A stretch of 42,779 nucleotides of DNA. Origin: Ruminococcus flavefaciens (GTDB lineage: Bacteria > Bacillota > Clostridia > Oscillospirales > Ruminococcaceae). The notes below the pieces were generated by a model that saw only the letters and a list, made by a program, of their open reading frames with translations, did no database searches and was not told the origin of the DNA. Position 1 is the stretch's first letter. Every line of letters begins with the position of its first letter. This document shows positions 8,697-16,885 of the stretch, piece by piece. Where the stretch lies: contig CACWPR010000010.1 of NCBI GenBank assembly GCA_902762855.1, forward strand, positions 1-42,779, written 5' to 3'. The position numbers and the translations under genes are program-made.

Positions 8697-8708
8697 TGAG
8701 ACGTCTCA
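8697..8708. promoter_or_regulatory. 12-bp palindrome at the 5' end of the sigma-factor transcript
   Basis: TGAGACGTCTCA is a perfect palindrome lying between the TATATT box and the AAGGAG ribosome binding site of the sigma gene. In DNA it could be an operator; in RNA it could fold as TGAG-ACGT-CTCA at the transcript 5' end. Confidence 0.35.
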
Positions 8709-8758
8709 CTTAATATAACACTTGCCGGGAGAGAATTGTGACATCTTAGAAATAAATA

Positions 8759-9652
8759 TTATAATTCCAGGTCAAAATCAGGGACGTATTTGTCCGATGC
8801 GGAGCTCTTCTCCTGGGTAAAGCCATTTATTCCCAGCTCTGATGCGTACCTGACTACACTGTTATATTCCATTTTAGTCACCCTCCGCCTGAGCTCCGGG
8901 AATCCTTCGGGTATGAAGTCAAATGGTGTGTACTGGTTCATTATGCTCACAAGAACTTTATCAGAACTGGTATTTTCCGCTATCCATTCCATTACCTTCA
9001 TGGAATCATGTCTGTTTCCGGGCAGTACAAGATGACGTATTATTGTACCGGACAGGAGCCCGCCCTCCTCGTTGTATCTCAGCTCACCTGCCTGACTTAT
9101 CATCTCCAGGACTGCCTCCGATGCACGTTCAAAATAGTCCGGCGCTTTGCTGTATTTCATGGATACCTCAGGAGAAAAGTACTTTATATCCGGAAGATAA
9201 ATGTCCACGTAGCCTTTCAGCATCCTGATAGTTTCCGTAAGCTCGTAGCCGCCGGTATTGTATACCACAGGCAGCTCAAGTCTGTGCTTTACAAGGTCAA
9301 GCGCTTTTATTATCTGCGGAACAAAATGGGTCGGCGTAACAAGCTCGATATTGTCAGCTCCCCTGTCCGCAAGCCGCAGAAAGACATCTCCAAGCTCCTC
9401 TGATGTCAGTTCACGGCCATATAGCTCATTGCTTATCTGATTATTCTGACAGAAACAACAGTGCAGACTGCATCCGGAAAAGAATACTGTTCCTGCACCG
9501 TTTTTATATGATATACAAGGCTCCTCCCACTGATGCAGTGCGGCCTTTGCCGCTGTGACCTTATCACCTGCGCCGCAGTATCCGGCCGACTTTGTACGGT
9601 CAGCTCCACACTTTCTCGGACATAGCCTGCATTTTTTCATCATTTCTTCCAT
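8759..9652 (-). CDS. Radical SAM protein, PflX-like (COG1313 type)
   Basis: 297 residues. An N-terminal Cys cluster (CRLCPRKCGADR and GYCGAG) precedes the radical SAM motif CxxxCxxC in GCSLHCCFCQN, which binds the 4Fe-4S cluster and S-adenosylmethionine. Next come the strand with YNTGGYE and the region YLPDIKYFSPE, typical of the proteins called pyruvate formate-lyase activating enzyme homologue PflX. No partner glycyl-radical enzyme is adjacent and the real substrate of this subfamily is not established. A GTG at 9661 is also in frame, but GAGGTGA is spaced correctly for the ATG at 9652. The gene has its own promoter and is divergent from the esterase gene. Confidence 0.88.
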   Translation of the reverse strand: MEEMMKKCRLCPRKCGADRTKSAGYCGAGDKVTAAKAALHQWEEPCISYKNGAGTVFFSGCSLHCCFCQNNQISNELYGRELTSEELGDVFLRLADRGADNIELVTPTHFVPQIIKALDLVKHRLELPVVYNTGGYELTETIRMLKGYVDIYLPDIKYFSPEVSMKYSKAPDYFERASEAVLEMISQAGELRYNEEGGLLSGTIIRHLVLPGNRHDSMKVMEWIAENTSSDKVLVSIMNQYTPFDFIPEGFPELRRRVTKMEYNSVVRYASELGINGFTQEKSSASDKYVPDFDLEL

Positions 9653-9673
9653 ACCGATCACCTCTGTATGTCA

Positions 9674-9703
9674 ATTATAGTATCTGTACGGTATTTTTGT
9701 CAA
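9674..9703 (-). promoter_or_regulatory. Promoter of the radical SAM gene
   Basis: Reading leftward: TTGACA (9698-9703), 18-bp spacer, TATAAT (9674-9679). Both hexamers are consensus. Confidence 0.8.
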
Positions 9704-9721
9704 GCTAAAGGCCTTGACCTC

Positions 9722-9783
9722 TTGAATTTTTCTGCGTGATGTGGTAAAATATAACTGTCAGAACGGCGCTTTAGGCGGCGCCC
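9722..9783 (+). promoter_or_regulatory. Promoter and 5' hairpin of the SGNH esterase gene
   Basis: TTGAAT (9722-9727), 17-bp spacer, TAAAAT (9745-9750). The leader then has GGCGC (9765-9769) paired with GCGCC (9778-9782) around a TTTAGGCG loop, upstream of the CGGAGG ribosome binding site. Confidence 0.65.
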
Positions 9784-9807
9784 GAATAATTGTACGGAGG
9801 TTTTTTT

Positions 9808-11019
9808 ATGAAAAGCAAAGTTATCCCTCTCCTCACTTCCCTTTCACTGGCTGTGACCGGCATTACTCCTATTACTGCCGGCAGCTTTGCATCAGCAGAG
9901 TCCGCTGATGATACTGTGAAGATAATGTCAATAGGCGACTCTATCACTGACGGCTACGGCATAGGCGGCTCGTACCGTAAATTCCTTTACCACGGCCTCA
10001 CTGAAAAAGGTATCAGCGTGGACATGGTCGGCGCAAAGGGCGGCGGCTGGACCCCTGTGTACACCGATGAGACTACCGGCGAGTCCTTCTCCTACGACGA
10101 TGAAAATACAGGCTACAGCGGCTACGCTATCATGGATTACAGCGGCAGGAACGGTATCTATGAGACCCTCCAGTCTACAGGATGTCTCTCAACTGAGCCG
10201 GACATAGTTATCCTTCAGATAGGTACTAACGACGTTATCGACTGCCATGACCTTGACTCCTCAGGCGAAAGGCTTACTGTGCTCATTGAGTATATCCTCA
10301 GCAATATCTCCCCGGAGTCTGCACTTTTCGTCACTTCTATCCCGGACCTTGACCCTAACCGCTCAGACGTCTACGACTGGTTCGGCAGCTACCGCCATTC
10401 CGCAGACTGGCAGACATTCTTCACTGATGAAGAGGTAGAGGTCAATGTTCAGGCTTCTGTGGATAAGTACAATTCTATAGTAAGGGAAACCGTCACTAAG
10501 CTCAGCAGCTCCCACAGCAACCTTTTCCTCGGTGACATCAACAGCGTGATAACTGATGTGACCTCACAGCTCAATGACGGTGTTCATCCAAACAATGCCG
10601 GATATAAACTCATGGGAGAATACTGGACCGGTATAGTGTATGACTACCTCACGAACGGCTCCCAGCCTGTGACCGGTACAACTACGACTTCAGCCACGAC
10701 CTCAACAACAACAACTACTACTACTACTACCTCATCTACTACTACCTCATCTGCTACTACCACAACTACTACAACAACTACCACCGATACCGAAACTACT
10801 TCAACTACCACAACTGTGCCAGGACCTGTAACTGAGTTCAGAATGGCTGACCTCGTAAAGCTCAGCAATTACCTCCTTGGCAGAGAAAAGTCCCTGACCG
10901 CTGAGGAACGTTCTCTCTATGACCTCGACGGAAACAGTTCCCTGAACGGCTTCGACCTGGCTCTCCTAAGAAAAGCGATAATCTCTTCGATCGCTAATGC
11001 CGGTCCTTACATACAATAA
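9808..11019 (+). CDS. Secreted SGNH/GDSL esterase with type I dockerin (CE3-like)
   Basis: 403 residues from the ATG at 9808 (CGGAGG 7 nt upstream; an in-frame TTG six codons earlier lies before the ribosome binding site). Signal peptide about 1-30, ending ASA. The SGNH hydrolase domain (about 35-285) shows the nucleophile S45 in SIGDSITDG, the oxyanion block GTND with N141, and the D257/H260 pair in DGVHPNNAGY. This pattern fits CE3-type acetyl xylan esterases. A Thr-rich linker (about 290-335) leads to a dockerin (about 340-390): the first half lacks clear calcium ligands, the second has a canonical DLDGNSSLNGFD loop. The enzyme should be exported and docked on a cohesin scaffold, removing acetyl groups from hemicellulose. 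Scaffoldin is not in this window. Confidence 0.92.
   Translation: MKSKVIPLLTSLSLAVTGITPITAGSFASAESADDTVKIMSIGDSITDGYGIGGSYRKFLYHGLTEKGISVDMVGAKGGGWTPVYTDETTGESFSYDDENTGYSGYAIMDYSGRNGIYETLQSTGCLSTEPDIVILQIGTNDVIDCHDLDSSGERLTVLIEYILSNISPESALFVTSIPDLDPNRSDVYDWFGSYRHSADWQTFFTDEEVEVNVQASVDKYNSIVRETVTKLSSSHSNLFLGDINSVITDVTSQLNDGVHPNNAGYKLMGEYWTGIVYDYLTNGSQPVTGTTTTSATTSTTTTTTTTTSSTTTSSATTTTTTTTTTDTETTSTTTTVPGPVTEFRMADLVKLSNYLLGREKSLTAEERSLYDLDGNSSLNGFDLALLRKAIISSIANAGPYIQ
10677..10817 (+). repeat. Thr-codon low-complexity tract (linker)
   Basis: About 140 bp dominated by ACN codons, especially ACT and ACA, encoding the Thr/Ser linker between esterase and dockerin. Simple-sequence tracts like this vary in length by slippage. 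Confidence 0.85.
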
Positions 11020-11025
11020 AAAGTC

Positions 11026-11056
11026 ATCCCCTCCGGACATTCGGAGGGGATTTTTG
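11026..11056 (+). terminator. Intrinsic terminator after the SGNH esterase gene
   Basis: ATCCCCTCCG (11026-11035), loop of six, CGGAGGGGAT (11042-11051), then TTTTG. Confidence 0.92.
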
Positions 11057-11107
11057 TTCAATTTGTGTATAAAAGGCGAAACATAGACGATAACACTTCT
11101 ATCTGTC

Positions 11108-11163
11108 TTGACATCAGGCAGCAAAATAGTTATAATATATGATGTATACCTGTGTCTTACAGG
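11108..11163 (+). promoter_or_regulatory. Promoter and 5' hairpin of the sortase operon
   Basis: TTGACA (11108-11113), 17-bp spacer, TATAAT (11131-11136). The leader folds CCTGT (11149-11153), loop GTCTT, ACAGG (11159-11163), five bases before CGGAGG. Confidence 0.8.
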
Positions 11164-11178
11164 AGAACGGAGGAAAAT

Positions 11179-12090
11179 ATGATAAGAAAATTATTCATCA
11201 GTTCTTTTTTCGCCGCCGCAGCCGCCTGCTGTGCTATGGCCGGCAGTTTGACAGCATCTGCCACCACCGTTGAGGACGTTATGGCTGAGGCCCGCAAGTG
11301 GGGCTACCCTGAGAGCACTATCCAGGACGGCTATAACTACTACCTCCAGGACCCGGAGCTGTATACTTCCGATGACTTCGACGCTGCTATCAGTCAGCTC
11401 AGACGTGCCGGTTCTAACCTTATCACTACCGGTCCCCAAAAAGGTAATGATAAATTCACAACTACCACTACTACAACTGCTTTGACTACAACAGTAAGCG
11501 AGCCTTCTTCCCAGCAGTCAGGTACTACTTCTTCTGCCGGAAGCTCCGGCGCTGTTGTGACTACCACTGTCTCCGGCAGCAGCTCCGCTCCCGACAATCA
11601 GCAGTCTCCTGAACAGTCCGTCATAACTCTGACTATGCCTGACGGCTCCACTTTTACAAGAATGAGCAAGGAGGACTTCATCAAACTCTCCTATGAGGAT
11701 AAAATGGCTTACCTCTGTACCTTCGGCCCTGCTCAGCAGCAGGTGTTCATCGACAACCTCTCTCCTGAGGAATACCGCAGCCTCCTGAAACAGCTCCCTA
11801 CTGACCAGAAGCTGGAAGTTGTCCAGGAGCTCTCCGGCGCTGTTGAAGCTATGGGAATGAATCTCACTGTGGAAGAGCTCACCGATGACTCCCTGTCTAT
11901 CGCTATGAGGACCGATGAGGGCGAGCTAATAGGTGTTACAAATGCCGGTACTCTCGTTGAGGACACCGGCTATGACAGAAGCGGTATCCTTGCAGCAGCA
12001 GGTGCCATCTTCTTTGCAGCCTCAGCATCTGCGTTCCTCCTCATCCGCCGCAGTTTCAGCAATAAGAATACCGGAGGGAACAATGAGTAA
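11179..12090 (+). CDS. Secreted surface protein with C-terminal anchor, likely sortase substrate
   Basis: 303 residues from the ATG at 11179 (GGAGGA 5 nt upstream). Signal peptide about 1-28 (ending TASA). Residues 30-80 are a small helical module (VEDVMAEARKWGYPE), 90-147 a Thr/Ser/Gly/Gln linker, and 148-255 a second module (LTMPDGSTFTRM, then helices). The C-terminus is a hydrophobic helix at 269-289 followed by RR, the layout of a sortase sorting signal. There is no LPxTG; the nearest match in the correct place is VEDTG (260-264). The sortase gene starts inside its last codons, which supports a dedicated pair. No family was recognised for either module. The alternative is a plain single-pass membrane protein. 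Confidence 0.78.
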   Translation: MIRKLFISSFFAAAAACCAMAGSLTASATTVEDVMAEARKWGYPESTIQDGYNYYLQDPELYTSDDFDAAISQLRRAGSNLITTGPQKGNDKFTTTTTTTALTTTVSEPSSQQSGTTSSAGSSGAVVTTTVSGSSSAPDNQQSPEQSVITLTMPDGSTFTRMSKEDFIKLSYEDKMAYLCTFGPAQQQVFIDNLSPEEYRSLLKQLPTDQKLEVVQELSGAVEAMGMNLTVEELTDDSLSIAMRTDEGELIGVTNAGTLVEDTGYDRSGILAAAGAIFFAASASAFLLIRRSFSNKNTGGNNE

Positions 12091-12766
12091 TAAAAATAAC
12101 AGCGGCGGTCCCCTCATACACATCGCCACACCACTGATAGCTGCGGCAATGTGCATAGGCATTTTCATGATAGCTATGATAAAGCCCTCGGACAAGCTGA
12201 AGGTCTACAAGAATCTCATCTTTATGGACGAGCTCAAAATGGATCCTGAGGATGAGGGCATCGGTCTTAAAATAAAGGACAACCAGATAATAGACGATTA
12301 TGCAGGTCAGACCTCCGACACCGGAGAGTTCATCAGGCCTGTTTACGGTGAAATGTACGCTGTGCTCAAAAGCAGTGCTATGGACCTCAGCGTCCCTGTG
12401 TACTGGGGCAGCGACATCGAACTCTTTGAACGCGGCGCCTGCCAGGCTACCGGCTCGGTTATAATCGGAGATGAAGGCAATACTGTTATAAGCGCCCATG
12501 AGGACACTTTCTTCGCTCAGCTCAGTGAACTGAATATCGGTGATACAGTAACACTTTCCACTAACTACGGAGAATTCACCTATACGGTCAGAGAGCTCAT
12601 ATCATTCAAAAAAGATAACAACAAGTACGTGAACCCTACTGAGGATACAAGGCTCACTCTTTACACCTGCAAAAAAAATGTCCTCGGCTCATCTGATGAA
12701 CGTATCGGTGTGATATGCGACCTGACAGATAAGAAGTTCTATGTGAATGCAAAGGAGGAAAACTGA
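12083..12766 (+). CDS. Sortase, class C/D-like transpeptidase
   Basis: 227 residues; the ATG at 12083 overlaps the stop of the previous gene by 8 nt and has GGAGGG upstream. One N-terminal membrane helix (11-33) is followed by a region of about 60 residues and the sortase barrel (about 100-220). The catalytic set is complete: H139 in ISAHEDTFF, C196 in TLYTC and R207 in DERIGV. The motif SAHED differs slightly from the more usual SGHRD. The enzyme sits in the membrane and cuts a sorting signal between Thr and Gly, linking the protein to the wall or to another protein. Overlap with the presumed substrate gene and the 4-TM gene behind it makes a compact three-gene operon. Confidence 0.92.
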   Translation: MSNKNNSGGPLIHIATPLIAAAMCIGIFMIAMIKPSDKLKVYKNLIFMDELKMDPEDEGIGLKIKDNQIIDDYAGQTSDTGEFIRPVYGEMYAVLKSSAMDLSVPVYWGSDIELFERGACQATGSVIIGDEGNTVISAHEDTFFAQLSELNIGDTVTLSTNYGEFTYTVRELISFKKDNNKYVNPTEDTRLTLYTCKKNVLGSSDERIGVICDLTDKKFYVNAKEEN

Positions 12767-12767
12767 A

Positions 12768-13694
12768 TTGAATAAAGTCAGCACCTACCTCCTCTCACTG
12801 ATAATGACTATTCTCCTTATTATCGCCATGACCGCAAGTACTGCAATGGTGATAGCGGACATAAATGTCACAGAGAAAAAAGCCTCGGCCATTTCTTCAA
12901 AGGGAAATATACCCGCAAAGATAGTAACTCAGCTCGATAAGTACTACCGCAGCAAGGCCGGTGCTACAGGCATCCCGGCAAATGTCTATATGGACTCCAT
13001 AAGTGAGGAATATATCTCCTCCGCTGTTGACTCCTGTCTCGCAGGCACGTTCTCTTCGCTGAAGGAGAATAAGTCGTTCTCTGCTTCAGTTCCCGAAAAC
13101 AAGGCTCTTGAGGACTCTATCAACAAGTTCTTCAATGACTATGCAGACCAGTCCGGATATGAAAAGGATGACGCTTTCTATAAAAAACTGGATACCACCA
13201 AGTCAGCCGCTTATAAAGTCATCGGTGACTACTGCGACATCTATAAGGCCGCATCCCTTTCAAAACACGGTGTTATGGGCAAGGCCTCAAAGCTCTACAG
13301 ACTCAGACCTCTGCTCACCTTTGCAAGCGTTGGCGGTGTTGTTCTCCTGATACTCTTCATTGCTGCTGTCAACCGCAAAGATAAGAAGACTATTCTGTAC
13401 TGGACAGGTATATCTGCCCTTATCTCCGGTATCTTCGGAACATTACCCTCTGCTTATCTGCTTGGTGTGAAGTACTTCGACTCCTTCTCTATCAAGCAGC
13501 CTCAGGTATTCTCGGCTTATACCAGGTCAATGTACGGGCTCACAAACGCTTTCCTGGCCGCAAGTATCGCCATGCTCGTACTCGGCATCGCTATGGTTGT
13601 CCTCTATGGTGTTTTCTGCGGAATGACCCACAAGGCCGCTGCTGTTCAGGACATCGCCTCTCCTGCACCTGAAAACATCGAAAAAAGCCAGTAA
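12768..13694 (+). CDS. Four-helix membrane protein of the sortase operon, unknown function
   Basis: 308 residues with a TTG start at 12768, 9 nt after AGGAGG; an in-frame ATG seven codons earlier overlaps that ribosome binding site. One helix at about 5-28, an outside domain of about 150 residues rich in Lys and Ser (about 30-185), then three helices (about 193-213, 223-246, 265-292) and a short polar tail. I do not recognise a family. It starts one base after the sortase stop codon, so it is co-translated and probably works with the sortase or its substrate, for example as a membrane partner. No terminator is visible before the aquaporin promoter. Confidence 0.8.
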   Translation: MNKVSTYLLSLIMTILLIIAMTASTAMVIADINVTEKKASAISSKGNIPAKIVTQLDKYYRSKAGATGIPANVYMDSISEEYISSAVDSCLAGTFSSLKENKSFSASVPENKALEDSINKFFNDYADQSGYEKDDAFYKKLDTTKSAAYKVIGDYCDIYKAASLSKHGVMGKASKLYRLRPLLTFASVGGVVLLILFIAAVNRKDKKTILYWTGISALISGIFGTLPSAYLLGVKYFDSFSIKQPQVFSAYTRSMYGLTNAFLAASIAMLVLGIAMVVLYGVFCGMTHKAAAVQDIASPAPENIEKSQ

Positions 13695-13720
13695 AATATG
13701 AAAAAATTTCTAAAAAGTTA

Positions 13721-13770
13721 TTGACTGGAACTTTTTTTGATGTTATAATTGTTTTGACCGGTATTTCCGG
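13721..13770 (+). promoter_or_regulatory. Promoter and short leader hairpin of the aquaporin gene
   Basis: TTGACT (13721-13726), 17-bp spacer, TATAAT (13744-13749). CCGG-TATTT-CCGG follows at 13758-13770, upstream of AGGAGG. Confidence 0.75.
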
Positions 13771-13796
13771 AAAAAATAAAACAGGAGGCAAACACA

Positions 13797-14504
13797 ATGT
13801 CAAAAACATCTATCAAGAAGTATGTGGCTGAAGCCATCGGTACCTGCGTACTGGTGCTCGTCGGCTGCGGTACTGCTATGCTGACCGGCTGCGTCGGTGC
13901 AGGTTACCTTACAACTGCATTCGCTTTCGGTCTCGTTATCGTAGGCATGGCTTACTGTATCGGCAACATCTCAGGCTGCCACATCAACCCCGCAGTCTCT
14001 CTGGCCGTTTGGCTCAATAAGGGACTTTCCAATCAGGACTTCATCGGCTACATCGCTGCTCAGTGCGCTGGTTCGCTGGTGGGTACCGCTCTTCTCCGTG
14101 CTATCTTCGCTCTCGGTGATATTACCGATAATTCAGCTCCTAAGGGTGAAGACTGGGGCATGGGTGCAAACGGTATCGGCAGCCTCGATGACAACATCCT
14201 CGCAGGACTTCTCGTTGAAGTTATCCTTACTTTCATCTTCGTTATGGTCATCCTCGGAGTTACTTCCAAGAAGGCTAACCATGGTTCCTTCGGCGGACTT
14301 ATCATCGGTCTCTCTCTGACTATGGTACACATCCTCGGAATCGGCCTTACAGGTACTTCCGTTAACCCTGCAAGAAGCCTCTGGCCCGCAGTTTTCGCTA
14401 TGGGCGATGCTATCAAGTATGTTTGGATATTCATTCTCGCTCCCTTCGCAGGCGCAGCTCTCGCAGCTTTTACTTACAAGTGGCTCGAATCCGACGAAAA
14501 GTAA
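13797..14504 (+). CDS. aqpZ: Aquaporin, AqpZ-like (MIP family)
   Basis: 235 residues with six membrane helices and the two half-helix motifs NPA (64-66, in GCHINPAVSL) and NPA (190-192, in TSVNPARS). H178 in the fifth helix and R193 after the second NPA are the selectivity-filter residues of water-specific channels, favouring water over glycerol. Length fits AqpZ (about 230). The channel lets water cross the cell membrane during osmotic change. Own promoter and terminator; ribosome binding site AGGAGG 8 nt before the ATG. Confidence 0.92.
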   Translation: MSKTSIKKYVAEAIGTCVLVLVGCGTAMLTGCVGAGYLTTAFAFGLVIVGMAYCIGNISGCHINPAVSLAVWLNKGLSNQDFIGYIAAQCAGSLVGTALLRAIFALGDITDNSAPKGEDWGMGANGIGSLDDNILAGLLVEVILTFIFVMVILGVTSKKANHGSFGGLIIGLSLTMVHILGIGLTGTSVNPARSLWPAVFAMGDAIKYVWIFILAPFAGAALAAFTYKWLESDEK

Positions 14505-14517
14505 TAATTACAAAATA

Positions 14518-14545
14518 AGCGTCTCCTTCGGGAGGCGCTTTTTTA
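14518..14545 (+). terminator. Intrinsic terminator after the aquaporin gene
   Basis: AGCGTCTCC (14518-14526), TTCG loop, GGAGGCGCT (14531-14539), then a run of T. Confidence 0.92.
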
Positions 14546-14647
14546 TGTCATGAATTGTAAATTTATTGTGAATACTCCCTGCATTTAACAAAATACTAAC
14601 ATTTATGTGCTATCATCTTCTTAACATATCAAATGCGGGGTGATACC

Positions 14648-15319
14648 ATGTTCAAAATTTTAGTGGTCGAGGACGATAAGGAGCTCAACAAGACTGTCTG
14701 TACGTACCTCAACAAAAACGGCTACGAAGCTGTGGGATGCCTCGGTGCTAATGACGCTTACAATGAGATGTACGGAAACCTCTTTGACCTTATCATCTCC
14801 GATATTATGATGCCTGACATTGACGGCTTTGAATTCGCTGAGACCGTCCGTGGTCTCAATAAGGAAATACCTATCATCTTTATGACCGCTAAGGACGACA
14901 TCAGCTCAAAACAGCATGGCTATCGCCTGGGTATAGACGATTATCTTGTCAAGCCTGTGGACCTTGAAGAGCTCATCCTGAAGATAGGCGCTGTACTCAG
15001 AAGGGCAAAGATAAACAGCTCCCGTAAGCTCACTGTCGGCAGCTTCTCAATGGACGCTGACGAAAGGTCCGCTGTTCTTAACGGTGAGGAGATACCCCTG
15101 ACTGTCAGGGAATTCAACCTTCTCTATAAGCTGCTCTCGTATCCAAAAAAGACATTCACCCGCTCAGCTCTCATGGACGAATTCTGGGATACTGAAAGCA
15201 CCTCCGGACTACGTACAGTCGATGTCTATATGCGAAAACTGCGTGAGAAATTTGCCGGATGCACTGACTTTGAGATAGTCACTGTACACGGTCTCGGCTA
15301 CAAAGCCGTCATCAAATGA
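14648..15319 (+). CDS. OmpR-family response regulator, no adjacent kinase
   Basis: 223 residues from the ATG at 14648 (GGGGTGA upstream; an in-frame ATG five codons earlier overlaps this site). Receiver domain about 1-115 with acidic D9/D10, phosphoacceptor D52 in ISDIMMPD, T80 and K102 (LVKPVD). The winged-helix DNA-binding domain (about 125-222) contains LTVREFNLLYKLL and TVDVYMRKLREK. It is expected to bind direct repeats as a phosphorylated dimer. No histidine kinase follows: a terminator sits on its stop codon and the next gene is convergent. Its kinase must be elsewhere. Confidence 0.93.
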   Translation: MFKILVVEDDKELNKTVCTYLNKNGYEAVGCLGANDAYNEMYGNLFDLIISDIMMPDIDGFEFAETVRGLNKEIPIIFMTAKDDISSKQHGYRLGIDDYLVKPVDLEELILKIGAVLRRAKINSSRKLTVGSFSMDADERSAVLNGEEIPLTVREFNLLYKLLSYPKKTFTRSALMDEFWDTESTSGLRTVDVYMRKLREKFAGCTDFEIVTVHGLGYKAVIK

Positions 15320-15334
15320 TGACGGCTCTTTTTT
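15304..15334 (+). terminator. Terminator overlapping the end of the response regulator gene
   Basis: AGCCGTCATCA (15304-15314), loop AA, TGATGACGGCT (15317-15327), C, then six T. The stem includes the stop codon at 15317-15319. The opposing ABC-F gene ends within the T run (15333). Confidence 0.88.
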
Positions 15335-16859
15335 ATAGCTCTATGGTCCGGGTAGCTATTTTCTCCCGGAATACGCTGTCATGCTCAACAAATAACAGAG
15401 TCGGACTGCTGTCAAGTATCAGCTTTTCTATCTGCATACATGAGAAAATGTCAATGTAATTCAGCGGTTCATCCCAGATGCATATATGTGCCGGAGTCAG
15501 CAGACTTGCAGCTATGAGGACCTTTTTCTTCTGACCCTCTGAAAAGTCTCCCATATCTTTCGTGAATTGCTCCCGGCTAAAGTCAAGCTGCCTAAGTACC
15601 GTACAGTACATACTCAGGTCAAGGCTCCTCTGCTCGCAGAGGTCGCTTATGCTGCCTTTAAGAAAGGATGTATCCTGAGGTATATAGGACGCCCGCAGAC
15701 CTGAGGCAGTTTCGCATATCCCGCTCTCGATGAACTCCGGCAGGTCAGTTTCTGCACCTGTCAATGCAAGTATCCGCTTTATAAGCGTTGACTTTCCACA
15801 GCCGTTTCCTCCGTTCAGAGCAACTCTGTCTCCCCTTCTTACAGTGAATGTAACTCCCTCTGCCACCGGGTGCTCTGCTCCTGCATAACTGAAACTGTAG
15901 TCTCTGAGCTCTATCAGCACTCGTTTGTGATGCTCAAGCTGACTGAGTTTCAGTACCGGTCTGCGCTCAATGTCCTGGAGAAGTCCTTCTTTTTCCTCTA
16001 TCTCATGCTCGATACGATTCTGTATCTGCTTTACACGGCTCTGTAGTTTCTTGGTCTTGGCGCCAATGAAGGCTCTTGTATCTAAGAAACGGTCGTGCTC
16101 CTTTATAGGGTCAAAGCCTATTTTGGTGCTCTCATTTTTATCTGCCCAGTCTGCGGTGCGCTTGGCCGCCTGACGGAGTTTCTTTATCTCCCGTTTATGC
16201 TTCTCATTTTCAGACTCAGCAAACTGGTCACGTCGCTGTTTGTTCTCCCACCAGCTTGAAAAATTTCCGCTCTGGACCTCTATGGTCTTTCGGTTCAGCA
16301 CAAGTACATGGTCTGTACAGGCATCCAGAAGCTCCCGGTCATGGGATACCAGTATAAATCCCTTCTTTCCAATGAGATATTCCCTTACTATATCCCTCGC
16401 TTTGTGGTCAAGATGATTTGTCGGCTCATCTATCATCAGAAACTCATTGTCCCCTGCAAACAGCACCGCAAGCAGTACCTTTGTCTGCTCTCCGGGACTC
16501 AGCGTCCCAAATGTCCTGTAGAGTATATCAGCGTCCTCCCCAAGCTGCGAGAGCTCACATATTACCCTCCATTCCTCACGGTCAGGCCGGAGCTCACTTA
16601 TCAGCTCAGATGCTGTGAGCTCTCTCATACTGCCGTCAATGCAGTACGGGAAGTAATCAAACTTCACCGAGGCGCTTATGGAGCCTCTGTAGCTGTGCTC
16701 GCCCATAAGCAGTTTAAGGAATGTGGTCTTTCCCTTTCCATTGCGGCCTATGAATCCCAGCTTCCAATTGGTGTCTATGGAAAAGCTGACGTTCTCAAAA
16801 ATATTGTCCGGACTTCCGTCATAGTTGAAAGTCAGTTCGTTCACTCTTATCTGTGACAT
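15333..16859 (-). CDS. ABC-F ATPase, Lsa/Vga-like ribosome-protection type
   Basis: 508 residues. Two ABC ATPase domains and no membrane helices. The first has Walker A GRNGKGKTTF, signature LSPGEQTK and Walker B LMIDEPTNHLD; the second has GGNGCGKSTL, FSEGQKKK and CIWDEPLNYID. Between them is a charged helical arm (about 200-290) that in this family reaches the peptidyl-transferase centre. The N-terminus (TNWKLGFIGRNGKGKTTFLK) closely resembles Lsa proteins, which protect ribosomes from lincosamides, streptogramin A and pleuromutilins. That resistance is family knowledge, not shown here. The start at 16859 has AAAGGAGA at proper spacing. A long leader with a terminator and small reading frames precedes it, as in other drug-inducible ABC-F genes. 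Confidence 0.88.
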   Translation of the reverse strand: MSQIRVNELTFNYDGSPDNIFENVSFSIDTNWKLGFIGRNGKGKTTFLKLLMGEHSYRGSISASVKFDYFPYCIDGSMRELTASELISELRPDREEWRVICELSQLGEDADILYRTFGTLSPGEQTKVLLAVLFAGDNEFLMIDEPTNHLDHKARDIVREYLIGKKGFILVSHDRELLDACTDHVLVLNRKTIEVQSGNFSSWWENKQRRDQFAESENEKHKREIKKLRQAAKRTADWADKNESTKIGFDPIKEHDRFLDTRAFIGAKTKKLQSRVKQIQNRIEHEIEEKEGLLQDIERRPVLKLSQLEHHKRVLIELRDYSFSYAGAEHPVAEGVTFTVRRGDRVALNGGNGCGKSTLIKRILALTGAETDLPEFIESGICETASGLRASYIPQDTSFLKGSISDLCEQRSLDLSMYCTVLRQLDFSREQFTKDMGDFSEGQKKKVLIAASLLTPAHICIWDEPLNYIDIFSCMQIEKLILDSSPTLLFVEHDSVFREKIATRTIEL

Positions 16860-16885
16860 ATACATCTCTCCTTTTTTCCGGCACA

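Noticed and set aside
10677..10817. Tandem short repeats that could suggest a CRISPR array
   Set aside because: The tract is in-frame Thr codons with no spacers of uniform length.
10644..10868. Minus-strand frame coding a Val-rich protein
   Set aside because: It is the antisense image of the Thr-codon linker tract in the esterase gene.
11259..11433. LITTG inside the surface protein (residues 81-85) as a sorting motif
   Set aside because: It lies in the middle of the protein before the linker, not before the C-terminal hydrophobic helix.
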